34,027 bases of DNA from an uncultured Clostridia bacterium (GTDB taxonomy: Bacteria; Bacillota; Clostridia; Lachnospirales; Anaerotignaceae), in NCBI GenBank assembly GCA_945868505.1, contig CAMBLO010000028.1, positions 1-34,027 of the forward strand, given 5' to 3'. The translations under genes were made by a program, and so were the position numbers. Shown one piece after another: positions 1-6,601 of this stretch (positions are counted from its first letter, which is position 1; each line of letters starts with the position of its first letter). The notes beneath the pieces are model-generated. The model worked only from the letters and a program-made list of their open reading frames with translations. It was not told the origin of the DNA and made no database searches.

Positions 1-131
1 GCTATGCTCAGTCGGCACGCTCCTTATTTCTCGCCTTTGCCGCCTTCCTGCATCTGCCCCCGGCAGCGGTCGGCGGCAAAGCCCCGGGTTACCCGGAGTT
101 CGTGGCTCAATCCGAAATTCCGTAATGCAAC
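1..131. other. GC-rich segment with nested inverted repeats, unidentified
   Basis: No gene could be assigned to this window edge. It holds a perfect 10-bp inverted repeat (CTTTGCCGCC at 35-44, GGCGGCAAAG at 72-81) enclosing a 5-bp hairpin (CTGCC 54-58 / GGCAG 62-66), followed by another hairpin CCGGG-TTA-CCCGG at 84-96. This looks more like a structured RNA or its 3' end than a protein gene. Short frames without starts exist on both strands, but none is recognisable. I compared it mentally with SRP RNA, 6S RNA, tmRNA and RNase P RNA and found no convincing match. Confidence 0.3.
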
Positions 132-166
132 AAAAAAAAGACACCCTTCTGGGTGTCCTTTTTCAT
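132..166 (-). terminator. Rho-independent terminator of the tRNA operon (possibly bidirectional)
   Basis: A 7-bp stem GACACCC (140-146) / GGGTGTC (151-157) with a 4-nt loop is followed on the minus strand by a run of eight T (132-139), so it ends the tRNA transcript 14 nt beyond the fMet gene. On the plus strand the same hairpin is followed by CTTTTT, so it could also end a transcript coming from the left edge. Confidence 0.85.
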
Positions 167-170
167 TGAA

Positions 171-244
<74 letters not shown>

Positions 245-258
245 TCAGTATAAAAAAG

Positions 259-339
259 TGGGCGGAGAAGGATTCGAACCTTCGAAGCTATCGCAACAGA
301 TTTACAGTCTGCCCCCTTTGGCCGCTCGGGAATCCACCC
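259..339 (-). tRNA. tRNA-Tyr (anticodon GTA)
   Basis: Minus-strand cloverleaf with acceptor GGGTGGA / TCCGCCC, anticodon GTA in loop CTGTAAA, and the long variable arm expected for bacterial tRNA-Tyr (a class II tRNA, about 81 nt). The T loop is TTCGAAT. CCA is not encoded. It is the middle gene of the Thr-Tyr-fMet operon. Confidence 0.96.
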
Positions 340-351
340 ACATAAGAAAAA

Positions 352-424
352 AGCCGATGATCGGACTCGAACCGATAACCTGCTGATTACAAGTCAGCTG
401 CTCTGCCAATTGAGCCACATCGGC
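352..424 (-). tRNA. tRNA-Thr (anticodon TGT)
   Basis: Minus-strand cloverleaf with acceptor GCCGATG / CATCGGC, anticodon TGT in loop CTTGTAA, and T loop TTCGAGT. CCA is not encoded. It is the promoter-proximal gene of the tRNA operon, 12 nt upstream of tRNA-Tyr. Confidence 0.96.
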
Positions 425-449
425 GTAACTCGTACTGAGTACAGATGAT

Positions 450-478
450 ATAATACCATCGTTTTGTCCATCCGTCAA
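450..478 (-). promoter_or_regulatory. Sigma-A promoter of the tRNA operon
   Basis: On the minus strand TTGACG (473-478) is separated by exactly 17 bp from TATTAT (450-455), about 25 bp upstream of tRNA-Thr. This is a near-consensus housekeeping promoter placed where a tRNA promoter is expected. Confidence 0.85.
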
Positions 479-497
479 GCAATTTTTTTGCGAAAAA

Positions 498-526
498 CGA
501 AATTTTTTTAAAAAAATTTCGAAAAA
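498..526 (-). terminator. 24-bp perfect AT palindrome, probable terminator
   Basis: Positions 498-521 form a perfect palindrome (CGAAA, seven T, seven A, TTTCG). Read on the minus strand it is followed by TTTTTCGC, as in an intrinsic terminator. It overlaps the stop codon of the small membrane protein gene (508-510). With no unpaired loop bases the apex must open by several bases, so this is a weak, AT-only hairpin capped by CG pairs at its base. Confidence 0.55.
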
Positions 527-717
527 GACCGCAAAATGCCAAATAGATAGTTCTGCATGAACCGCAGCACCACCAACAGGCTTGCCAGATAACACCCCAA
601 TTCGATGGGCTTCTGTATAAAATTATTCTGCCATCTTGCCGAAGCCATGGCCTCCAACACCGATTGGATGCAAAGGATCAGAAACAACTGCCCCGCCAAT
701 GCCAAAAACCCATCCAT
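508..717 (-). CDS. Small hydrophobic membrane protein, unknown function
   Basis: A 69-residue protein preceded by an excellent ribosome binding site (AAAGGAGAG, about 7 nt before ATG), which argues that it is real. Two hydrophobic segments are visible, roughly residues 3-23 (rich in L, F, I, A) and 38-60 (IELGCYLASLLVVLRFMQNY region), joined by a short polar linker with R28, Q30 and N31. That fits a two-pass membrane hairpin. No family was recognised. It ends inside an AT palindrome that probably terminates transcription ahead of the tRNA promoter. Likely promoter: the minus-strand element at 791-819. Confidence 0.6.
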   Translation of the reverse strand: MDGFLALAGQLFLILCIQSVLEAMASARWQNNFIQKPIELGCYLASLLVVLRFMQNYLFGILRSFSKFF

Positions 718-766
718 GTCCCTCTCTCCTTTGGAAAATCTTCAATTTATCTTATGAATTACCCCC

Positions 767-819
767 TTTTCAAATGCAGAATTTAAGCGCATAATAGAAG
801 GAAGTATCAAAGAAAGCAA
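767..819. promoter_or_regulatory. Candidate divergent promoter pair sharing one -10
   Basis: Minus strand: TTGCTT (814-819), 17 bp, TATTAT (791-796), reading toward the small membrane protein. Plus strand: TTTTCA (767-772), 17 bp, CATAAT (790-795), reading toward the hydrolase-like operon. The two -10 hexamers lie on top of each other because the sequence CATAATA is close to self-complementary. The minus-strand promoter is the stronger match. The remaining sequence of the 718-902 gap shows nothing else. Confidence 0.42.
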
Positions 820-902
820 CGGGGCTTGAGTTTCCCGCAATCTTTCTTTCCAAAGATCATATATCAAATGGTATGTAAATTCCTCTGAAGGAGGTTTTGG
901 AT

Positions 903-1850
903 ATGAAGAAAAAAATAATGAAATATTTTCTGGCATTTTTCGGTGCCATTGGTGCGGCCCTTGCCGGTCTGGCTGGCTTTCAGAAGTTTTGCCTGAAAAG
1001 AGCCCAAAAGAAAAAGGATGAAACCCATTTCATGGAAACATACGAAACAAAAGAAGGCACCATTGCCTATCGTTCTCTGGGCCACGGCAAACCTCTGCTT
1101 TTGGTACACAGCATGATGCTGGGGGCATCCTGTCGGGAATGGGACGATGTGATGGACGCACTGGCGGCAGAATACCACGTTTATGCCGTGGACCTGCCCG
1201 GCTTCGGCAATTCCTTCTGCCCCAAAGAACCTTGGACGGCATATCAATATGCCGCTTTCCTCCACGATTTCATCGAAAACGCGGTCAAACGCCCCGTCTG
1301 CTTCTGCGGTGCCAACGCAGGTGCCGATTTTGGGCTGATTCTTTCCCTGCTCCATCCCGAGGATATCCGCCGCATGGTGATGATTTCCCCCGAGGGCATC
1401 GGCAAAGGCTTTGCCACCGACGAGGATACAAAGCCTCTATCCCTCCTTCTCTCTCCCGTGGCAGGCACCCAGAAATTCCTGATGGGTACCTCTAAAGGGA
1501 AAATCAAAGCCGCTCTGGAAGATGCTTTCTATGCCAAGGAAACCATTTCCCCGGAACTGGTGCAGAGATACGCCAATGCCGCCCGCTATGGCGTCCATGC
1601 TCAGGCAACCTTCGCCGGCATCGAAACAAGATTTTATGCCGCCGATACGAAGCCCGCATTTGAGAAACTTTCCATCCCCTTCCTGATGATCTGGGGGGAG
1701 GAAAACAAAACAAACCCTGCGGAGCATTTCAACACAGCAGAAAAAATGAAGGACTACGGTTCCTTTGCCCTCTTTGAAAAAACAGGTGCTTTGCCCCACA
1801 TGGAAAACAGCAAGGCGTTCTTGGAAAACGTAAGAGAATTTTTGAAATAA
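903..1850 (+). CDS. Membrane-anchored alpha/beta-hydrolase-fold protein lacking catalytic Ser
   Basis: A 315-residue protein. An N-terminal Lys-rich stretch and a hydrophobic segment (about residues 8-26) look like a signal anchor; the rest matches the alpha/beta hydrolase fold: LLLVHS oxyanion region at 65-70, DLPGFGNS around 97-104, nucleophile-elbow position at 136-140, IWGEENK at 263-269, and PHM at 298-300. At the elbow, where family enzymes read G-x-S-x-G, this protein reads GANAG, so Asn138 replaces the serine. The usual Asp of the GxxD motif is also replaced (GEEN, Asn268), while His299 is kept. It may be a pseudoenzyme or use different chemistry. ATG 903 was chosen over an in-frame TTG at 897 because AAGGAGG ends 8 nt before it. 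First gene of a plus-strand operon with two hotdog thioesterases. Confidence 0.8.
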   Translation: MKKKIMKYFLAFFGAIGAALAGLAGFQKFCLKRAQKKKDETHFMETYETKEGTIAYRSLGHGKPLLLVHSMMLGASCREWDDVMDALAAEYHVYAVDLPGFGNSFCPKEPWTAYQYAAFLHDFIENAVKRPVCFCGANAGADFGLILSLLHPEDIRRMVMISPEGIGKGFATDEDTKPLSLLLSPVAGTQKFLMGTSKGKIKAALEDAFYAKETISPELVQRYANAARYGVHAQATFAGIETRFYAADTKPAFEKLSIPFLMIWGEENKTNPAEHFNTAEKMKDYGSFALFEKTGALPHMENSKAFLENVREFLK

Positions 1851-1862
1851 GGAGAAATACAA

Positions 1863-2333
1863 ATGAATTTTGCAAACATACCCGGACTTTCTCAGGCGGA
1901 TATGGAAACCTTTTTCCGCAACGCCATGAAGCCCGGCTCAGAAATCAAACACCACGGCGTTATCCCCCGTATGGACCCCCGCTTCGTTTCCTGCGATTTT
2001 GAAAAAGGCACACTGGATATTGCCTATGATGTGCAGGAATGGGAGCTGAATCCTGAAAATATCATCCATGGCGGCATGACCTCTACAGCACTGGATACCA
2101 CCATGGGTATGTTGGCTCATTATTATACCCATCTGAATGCTCCTACGGTGGTAACGGTCACCATGAACGTCAGCTTCCTGAAGCCCATCGCTTTGGGGGA
2201 CACCTTCCATGTCAAATGTCAGCTGGATTCTGTGGGACGCACGCTGGCAACGGTAAAGGCGGAGGTGCGCTTGGAACGGGACGATATTCTGGCGTGTATC
2301 GCCACAGCCACATTTATGGCTGTCAGCGGTTAA
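1863..2333 (+). CDS. PaaI-type hotdog-fold thioesterase, copy 1
   Basis: A 156-residue protein of the hotdog thioesterase family (PaaI/YbgC-like acyl-CoA hydrolases). The active-site stretch NPENIIHGG carries Asn63, His69 and a Gly pair, followed by Asp78 in the helix that begins the catalytic loop of this family; FLKP and GRTL mark the central beta strands. It would hydrolyse an acyl- or aryl-CoA thioester; the substrate cannot be read from sequence. The start is supported by AAGGAG 7-8 nt upstream. It begins 12 nt after the hydrolase-like gene and is followed 13 nt later by a paralogue sharing FVSCDFEK, WELNP, HGG, FLKP, GRTL and ATATFM. Confidence 0.85.
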   Translation: MNFANIPGLSQADMETFFRNAMKPGSEIKHHGVIPRMDPRFVSCDFEKGTLDIAYDVQEWELNPENIIHGGMTSTALDTTMGMLAHYYTHLNAPTVVTVTMNVSFLKPIALGDTFHVKCQLDSVGRTLATVKAEVRLERDDILACIATATFMAVSG

Positions 2334-2346
2334 GGAGGTGGAGCTG

Positions 2347-2841
2347 ATGGAATTGATTACATTAAAAGACGAAATTTCTTCACAGGAAAATATGGAGCAG
2401 TGGCTTTCCCAGTTAGGACACCCCGATAACCCCATTTCCAACAAGGGGGTGCTGCTGCATCTGGAGCCCCATTTTGTTTCCTGCGATTTTGAAAAAAGAG
2501 AGGCCTGCATCGCCTTTGAAGCCCTGCCCTGGGAACTGAACCCCGGCGGCAGTCTCCACGGCGGCATCATCATCACCTGCTTCGATGTTTCCTTTGGCCT
2601 GACCTGCCATTATTACGCCAAACAGCACATGATTACCACCGTCAACCTGACCACCACCTTCCTGAAGCCTGTCCTTCTGGGGGATATGGTGCAATATCGG
2701 GTGAAAATCACCAATCTGGGGCGTACCCTCATCAGCATGGTGGCAGAGGGCTGGGTCAACCGCAATGGAAAGGATATCCTTGTGGGCACGGCGACAGCAA
2801 CCTTTATGAAGCTGGATAAGATTTTTGATAAACCCATTTAA
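2347..2841 (+). CDS. PaaI-type hotdog-fold thioesterase, copy 2
   Basis: A 164-residue paralogue of the preceding gene, clearly from tandem duplication. It keeps the active-site pattern NPGGSLHGG (Asn65, His71) and Asp80. Its N-terminus differs (about 20 residues) and its C-terminus has a short extension. The tandem pair may form a heteromeric hotdog assembly, which is inference. ATG 2347 was chosen over an upstream in-frame GTG (2338) that overlaps the ribosome binding site AAGGAGG (2332-2338); spacing to ATG is 8 nt. Last gene of the operon, followed directly by a strong terminator. Confidence 0.85.
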   Translation: MELITLKDEISSQENMEQWLSQLGHPDNPISNKGVLLHLEPHFVSCDFEKREACIAFEALPWELNPGGSLHGGIIITCFDVSFGLTCHYYAKQHMITTVNLTTTFLKPVLLGDMVQYRVKITNLGRTLISMVAEGWVNRNGKDILVGTATATFMKLDKIFDKPI

Positions 2842-2849
2842 AAAAGTTA

Positions 2850-2875
2850 GACCTTCGCAATGCGAAGGTCTTTTT
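2850..2875 (+). terminator. Rho-independent terminator of the hydrolase/thioesterase operon
   Basis: A perfect 9-bp stem GACCTTCGC (2850-2858) / GCGAAGGTC (2862-2870) with a 3-nt loop, followed by TTTTTC. It ends the plus-strand operon 9 nt after the stop. The convergent minus-strand gene ends at 2904. Confidence 0.92.
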
Positions 2876-2903
2876 CTGTACTTCTGTCTGTTAAATTTGT
2901 ACC

Positions 2904-3191
2904 TTACTTTTTCTCTCTATCATTCCAAACAACCGCCAGAATATCTTTCAGTACGAGAAAAGCATCTAAATCATTGTATCCATATTTCTCTTTCAAGTCA
3001 GCCAGCAGCCTGTTCAGCTCCGCCGCATAATAAGAAACCTCAACTTCCTGCTGATATTGGGCAAGGATGGGGTATTTTTTTGCCCACATCTTTGTCCAGT
3101 CTATTTTTTCAGATGCCTCTTCACTGGTTCGGTCTATGGCTTCCTGTATTTCCTTTTCCTGTAACAATCCTTTGTTTTTTTCTGAACCCAT
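2904..3191 (-). CDS. Small hydrophilic hypothetical protein
   Basis: A 95-residue charged, mostly helical protein with no recognised family; Glu, Lys, Asp and Trp-rich segments such as KIDWTKMWAKKYP and an ELNRLLADLKEKYG amphipathic helix are visible. No signal peptide. The start at 3191 (MGSEKNKG) is chosen because GGAGG lies 7 nt upstream; a longer in-frame reading to 3284 would overlap the upstream lipoprotein gene and lacks such a site. It begins 16 nt after the lipoprotein stop, so the two are probably co-transcribed. Confidence 0.6.
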   Translation of the reverse strand: MGSEKNKGLLQEKEIQEAIDRTSEEASEKIDWTKMWAKKYPILAQYQQEVEVSYYAAELNRLLADLKEKYGYNDLDAFLVLKDILAVVWNDREKK

Positions 3192-3207
3192 GGCACATCC
3201 TCCATCC

Positions 3208-4308
3208 TTAAAATTCCTGCAGCATAAGGGAACCATCCATACCGCTGATTCCCACAGCAAAGCTTCTTGCGGCACCATTTTCATCTACATAAGAAATCCC
3301 ATAATGAGGGATAGTCCCATAAATCGTCATACTTACCATCAGGGGATGCTCCGGTGTCAATGCATCAAGGCCATACAATTTTTCTGTGGAAAAGGTAACC
3401 TTTCCGTTTTCATCCACATCCTCCAAGGAAAGGGACAACACCTGAAAATCCTTTACAGTGCTATTTGCCAGAAATAAGATTTTTTCCTGCGCTTCATCCG
3501 TATCCGCAATAAATTCGTTGTAGACGGAAACATCTGCATCCGAAGCATAAATAGCTGTTACAGGCAGCTCTGCTGTGCTTTCACCGGTAAAGGCATAGGC
3601 GGAAAAGGGCGTCAACGCAACACTTTCTGTCTGTTCTGCCAAATCGTTCTGTATCTTCCAGAATTCCTCCTCGGGAAGATTCAGCTCCTCGGAAGCATCT
3701 TTGTCCCATTCGCCGGAGGTATTATGATAAAATCCAATTTCCGAGAAGGTTTCATCCTTCTCACAAGTGAAATAATAATCCTCGCAGATCAACGATGTTC
3801 CATCGGGGGAAATGGTATAGGTACCGAAAATGCTGTATATGGCACCGCCGGAGCCTTGATAAAGAAATCTGCCGTCCCCCATGGAAGTATAAGCGCTTCT
3901 GCTCCAGCCGGAAAGGGTGCAGATGGGCGTATCATTTTGGCAGGTATATACCGCATAAATTTCTTTGCCGGAATGGCTATCGTCCATAGCCCCCACCAAT
4001 AATTCAGGAATGCCGTCTCCGCTGATATCCATTATGCTGTATCCGATATGGTCAAGAGGATTCTCCCCTATGACCCACAATGCTTCCGATACCCCATCGC
4101 TGCCTTCCAAATAGGTGTCTCCTCCAGAGCCATTGACAATCAGGGTATAAAATTCATCCAGAATATCTTTGTAAATTTCTGTACCGTCCACTTCTTCTGC
4201 CACATCCGCAGCAAGCAGCTCGGCATTTTCTTTCTCTGGGCCGCATCCCGAAACCAACAGGGTACAAACCATGCAGCATACGCCAAAAAGTTTTCTTTTT
4301 CCTTTCAT
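3208..4308 (-). CDS. Secreted lipoprotein with FG-GAP-like calcium-binding motif
   Basis: A 366-residue protein. The N-terminus has Lys/Arg, a hydrophobic core and a lipobox LVSGC with Cys22, so it should be lipid-anchored on the outer face of the membrane. Around residues 92-105 the segment DISGDGIPELLVGA resembles an FG-GAP/EF-hand-like Asp-rich loop found in many clostridial secreted proteins. The C-terminal third (after about residue 265) may be a separate beta-rich domain. The function is unknown. GGGGGTG about 6 nt upstream supports the start. A 95-residue hypothetical gene follows 16 nt downstream; a Xre regulator gene lies 29 nt upstream on the same strand. Confidence 0.75.
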   Translation of the reverse strand: MKGKRKLFGVCCMVCTLLVSGCGPEKENAELLAADVAEEVDGTEIYKDILDEFYTLIVNGSGGDTYLEGSDGVSEALWVIGENPLDHIGYSIMDISGDGIPELLVGAMDDSHSGKEIYAVYTCQNDTPICTLSGWSRSAYTSMGDGRFLYQGSGGAIYSIFGTYTISPDGTSLICEDYYFTCEKDETFSEIGFYHNTSGEWDKDASEELNLPEEEFWKIQNDLAEQTESVALTPFSAYAFTGESTAELPVTAIYASDADVSVYNEFIADTDEAQEKILFLANSTVKDFQVLSLSLEDVDENGKVTFSTEKLYGLDALTPEHPLMVSMTIYGTIPHYGISYVDENGAARSFAVGISGMDGSLMLQEF

Positions 4309-4337
4309 ACTTTCACCCCCGGAACAAGCCTATCCTC

Positions 4338-4595
4338 TTATCCTTCTTCCTTTTCTGCGGGGACATACCGCAGCAGATCCTCCGTAGTGCAGTCCAGGGC
4401 ATAGCAGATGCGGGCAAGAATATCCAAGTCCATTTTTTCCACTTCGCCCTTATACCATTTGCTGACCACCTCAAACCTTGCATCGATGAGCTTTGCCAGT
4501 TGGTTTCTGGTAATGCCCCGCTCTTCCATGACTTCTTTCAGGCGCAATTCCACAGAACCATAATCGGCACGGATCAAAACAGGTCTTTCCTTCAT
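4338..4595 (-). CDS. Xre/Cro-family helix-turn-helix regulator
   Basis: An 85-residue single-domain DNA-binding protein. The HTH spans about residues 17-60: LRLKEVMEERGITRNQLAKLI forms the first helices and ARFEVVSKWYKGEV the recognition region, followed by DILARICYALDCTTEDLLRYVP, typical of the small Cro/C1-type Xre regulators of Firmicutes. AAAGGAGG sits about 7 nt before ATG. The intergenic DNA just upstream contains a promoter whose -10 lies within a long inverted repeat, consistent with autoregulation, and the downstream lipoprotein gene may be part of its regulon. No toxin partner is visible. Confidence 0.85.
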   Translation of the reverse strand: MKERPVLIRADYGSVELRLKEVMEERGITRNQLAKLIDARFEVVSKWYKGEVEKMDLDILARICYALDCTTEDLLRYVPAEKEEG

Positions 4596-4612
4596 GCTGT
4601 CCCCTCCTTTCT

Positions 4613-4662
4613 GTAACGTTCTTTATAGTAACCATTATAAAGCGTTACGGGGGACAAATCAA
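4613..4662 (-). promoter_or_regulatory. Xre gene promoter with operator-like inverted repeat
   Basis: Minus strand: TTGATT (4657-4662, overlapping the noc stop codon), 17 bp, TATAAT (4634-4639). Across and downstream of the -10 lies an interrupted inverted repeat: GTAACG (4613-4618) with CGTTAC (4643-4648), and CTTTATA (4621-4627) with TATAAAG (4636-4642), with 8 bp at the centre and a 2-bp asymmetry. A dimeric Xre protein bound here would cover the -10 and the start site. Confidence 0.7.
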
Positions 4663-5507
4663 GCAGAGATATCTTGTCCGCTTTTGCGGATGCGGATGAC
4701 GATTTCGCAGCTTTCCTCGTCCTGCTTATCCTCGTAGACCACATCCATGCCCGAGCGGCGGATGACCTCCACGCTCTGCTTGATGGTATTGGTAAACAGG
4801 CGAAAATCGGCCGAGCGAACATATCGCTTTTCCTTCTGCTCCCCTTTTTCCACATAACGGGGGCGCATCTGCTCCAAGGTGGCCTCCACCAGCTCTTCTG
4901 TTTTCTTTACGTTCATTTCTTCCTGTATCATCTGGCCCAGAACCAACAGCCGTGTTTCCTCATCGGGCAGCTTCAGAAGGGCACGGGCGTGGCGTTCCGT
5001 GAAATGATATTCCAAGAGGAGTTTTTTCACGCTGTCCTCCAGCTTCAATACCCGCAGCTTATTGGCGATGGAGGACTGGCTTTTGGATAGTTTCGCCGCC
5101 AGTTCTTCTTGGGTCAGGCCATAGTCCTCCATCATATTGCGGTAGCCTTCTGCTTCCTCCAGAAAGCTCAGGTTTTGCCGCTGGATATTTTCGATGAATG
5201 CCATAATGGCACTATCGCTGTCGCTGACCTGCATCAGAATGGCGGGGATGGTTTCCAAGCCCGCCAATTCTGATGCCCGCAGGCGGCGTTCCCCTGCCAC
5301 CAATTCATAATAGCCGCCGCTCATTTTACGGACAGTGATGGGCTGCAACACGCCGTAGGTCTTGATGCTGTCCGACAGTTCTTCCAACGCCGCACGGTTG
5401 AAGTATTTTCTGGGCTGATAGGGGTTTGAGCGAATTTTATCAATAGGCAGCTGAAAGACTACCTTATCCTTTTTCAAGCGCATTTCCGAAAATTTCAAAA
5501 CTTCCAT
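4659..5507 (-). CDS. noc: Nucleoid occlusion protein Noc (ParB-family CTPase)
   Basis: A 282-residue ParB-family protein, the same length as B. subtilis Noc. The CTP-binding box GERRLR (72-77) and ENIQRQ (106-111) are intact; a ParB HTH spans about 131-153. Its recognition segment QSSIANKLRVLKL, the FTERHARALLKLP stretch and the NVKKTEELVE region agree with Noc rather than Spo0J/ParB, as does its place next to rsmG. Noc spreads from its binding sites and blocks Z-ring assembly over the nucleoid. ATG 5507 is preceded by AAGGAGG. The N-terminal tail before the ParB domain is only about 20 residues and I cannot tell whether it holds the membrane-binding amphipathic helix. No parA (soj) gene follows; a Xre regulator does. 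Confidence 0.88.
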   Translation of the reverse strand: MEVLKFSEMRLKKDKVVFQLPIDKIRSNPYQPRKYFNRAALEELSDSIKTYGVLQPITVRKMSGGYYELVAGERRLRASELAGLETIPAILMQVSDSDSAIMAFIENIQRQNLSFLEEAEGYRNMMEDYGLTQEELAAKLSKSQSSIANKLRVLKLEDSVKKLLLEYHFTERHARALLKLPDEETRLLVLGQMIQEEMNVKKTEELVEATLEQMRPRYVEKGEQKEKRYVRSADFRLFTNTIKQSVEVIRRSGMDVVYEDKQDEESCEIVIRIRKSGQDISA

Positions 5508-5520
5508 ATATTTTACCTCC

Positions 5521-5610
5521 TTAAGACCTTGGGGACGCTGTCCCCAACACCCCTGCAAGGGACTCAGTCCCTTGACCCAAATGGCACAAAAAATTTCATT
5601 TTTTGTGCAG
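5521..5610 (+). repeat. Mosaic hairpin repeat, copy A1
   Basis: Between noc and rsmG. Linker AAGACCTTG, then hairpin GGGGAC-GCT-GTCCCC, then a CCCTGCAAG linker, hairpin AAGGGA-CTCAG-TCCCTT, then GACCC and a long hairpin GCACAAAAAA / TTTTTTGTGC (5584-5608). The same ordered linkers occur in copies E and F, here on the plus strand, that is, opposite to transcription of the flanking minus-strand genes. The following 5611-5741 is AT-rich and shows no gene or convincing promoter. Confidence 0.75.
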
Positions 5611-5741
5611 GGAAATTATTTTTACTTTCTTTTCTACATGATAACACGGCAAATTTCTTCCTCGGAAAAAAGCGTTCCACAAAAAAAAGCCCCTATCGAC
5701 AAAAATCATGTCAATACGAGTTTCCCATACTATTTTTCTTT

Positions 5742-5881
5742 GCAGAAACGATAGTTTCTGCGTATAGGGGTGCAGGGGTATGTGCACCGCCAAGAATAAG
5801 GCGGCGGCGTAGCCGTCTTTCCGAAGGAAAGATGCTTGACAAATCTCCCTGCTGGGGTTTGTAAGGGGTGAACCCCCTTAC
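5742..5881. repeat. Mosaic hairpin repeat, copy A2
   Basis: Contains a 20-nt hairpin (5742-5761) identical to one in copy E (18550-18569), then hairpins including CTTTCC-GAA-GGAAAG (5817-5831) and GTAAGGGG / CCCCCTTAC (5861-5881). The last hairpin covers the rsmG stop codon (5878-5880), so the repeat abuts the gene end exactly. Confidence 0.65.
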
Positions 5882-6597
5882 GAAAGAGGGGATTTTTTGA
5901 TTTTTCCCGCATTGCGGGGGTATTTCTTTGGCGTGGGCGCAATTTTCTCGATAAATACTAATTTGTGGGAAAGGTCGGTATAGGGAATGGCAACATCCCT
6001 GATCTCCACCAGTCTGCCGCCCAGCTTTTCCAGCGCACCCTTCGCTTGTGCCACTTCCGCCTCCGCATCAGGGCCTTTTAAAGCCGCCAATCTGCCACCC
6101 ACCCGTACAAAAGGCAGGCAATATTCCGAAAGAACCGCCAGATTCGCCACGGCACGGGATACGCACAGGTCGAATTTTTCCCGATAATCGGGGTTCTGCC
6201 CGCCATCCTCTGCACGGCTGTGGACATACTGCACGCCATCCAAATGTAGCTGTGTGCCTACCTCCTGCAAAAAGCCAATACGCTTCTGCAAGGAATCCAA
6301 TAAGGTCAGCTCCATTTCAGGGCAGGCAATCTTCACAGGCACACCGGGAAAGCCAGCCCCTGTGCCAACGTCAATGACCTGCATCCCGCTTTTCCATTCC
6401 ACGGCGGGCACAAGGCTCAGGCAGTCGGCAAAATGCTTCAGCACAACCTCTCGCTTCTCCGTAATGGCAGTCAGGTTCATTTTCTCATTCCATTCCAGCA
6501 GAAGGGAAAGGTATGTCATAAACTGTTCCAACTGGGCTTCGCTGAGGGCAACGCCCATCTGGTCACAGCAATCCTTCAGTAATGCTTTATATTCCAT
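5878..6597 (-). CDS. rsmG: 16S rRNA (guanine-527-N7)-methyltransferase RsmG
   Basis: A 239-residue SAM-dependent methyltransferase (GidB) that modifies G527 of 16S rRNA in the cytoplasm; its loss gives low-level streptomycin resistance in other bacteria. The SAM-binding motif VIDVGTGAGFPGVPVKIA (about residues 72-89) and the later CVSRAVANL segment are characteristic. Length equals the B. subtilis protein. The start at MEYKALL (6597) is preceded by GGAAGGAA; a longer in-frame extension lacks support and overlaps the next gene. It follows an unknown gene by only 4 nt, giving an operon mnmG-unknown-rsmG. The stop codon lies in a repeat hairpin. Confidence 0.95.
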   Translation of the reverse strand: MEYKALLKDCCDQMGVALSEAQLEQFMTYLSLLLEWNEKMNLTAITEKREVVLKHFADCLSLVPAVEWKSGMQVIDVGTGAGFPGVPVKIACPEMELTLLDSLQKRIGFLQEVGTQLHLDGVQYVHSRAEDGGQNPDYREKFDLCVSRAVANLAVLSEYCLPFVRVGGRLAALKGPDAEAEVAQAKGALEKLGGRLVEIRDVAIPYTDLSHKLVFIEKIAPTPKKYPRNAGKIKKSPLS

Positions 6598-6601
6598 GGT
6601 T

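Noticed and set aside
3724..4404. Plus-strand frames within the lipoprotein and Xre genes
   Set aside because: No ribosome binding sites and no recognisable domains, while the minus-strand genes have a lipobox or an HTH plus good ribosome binding sites.
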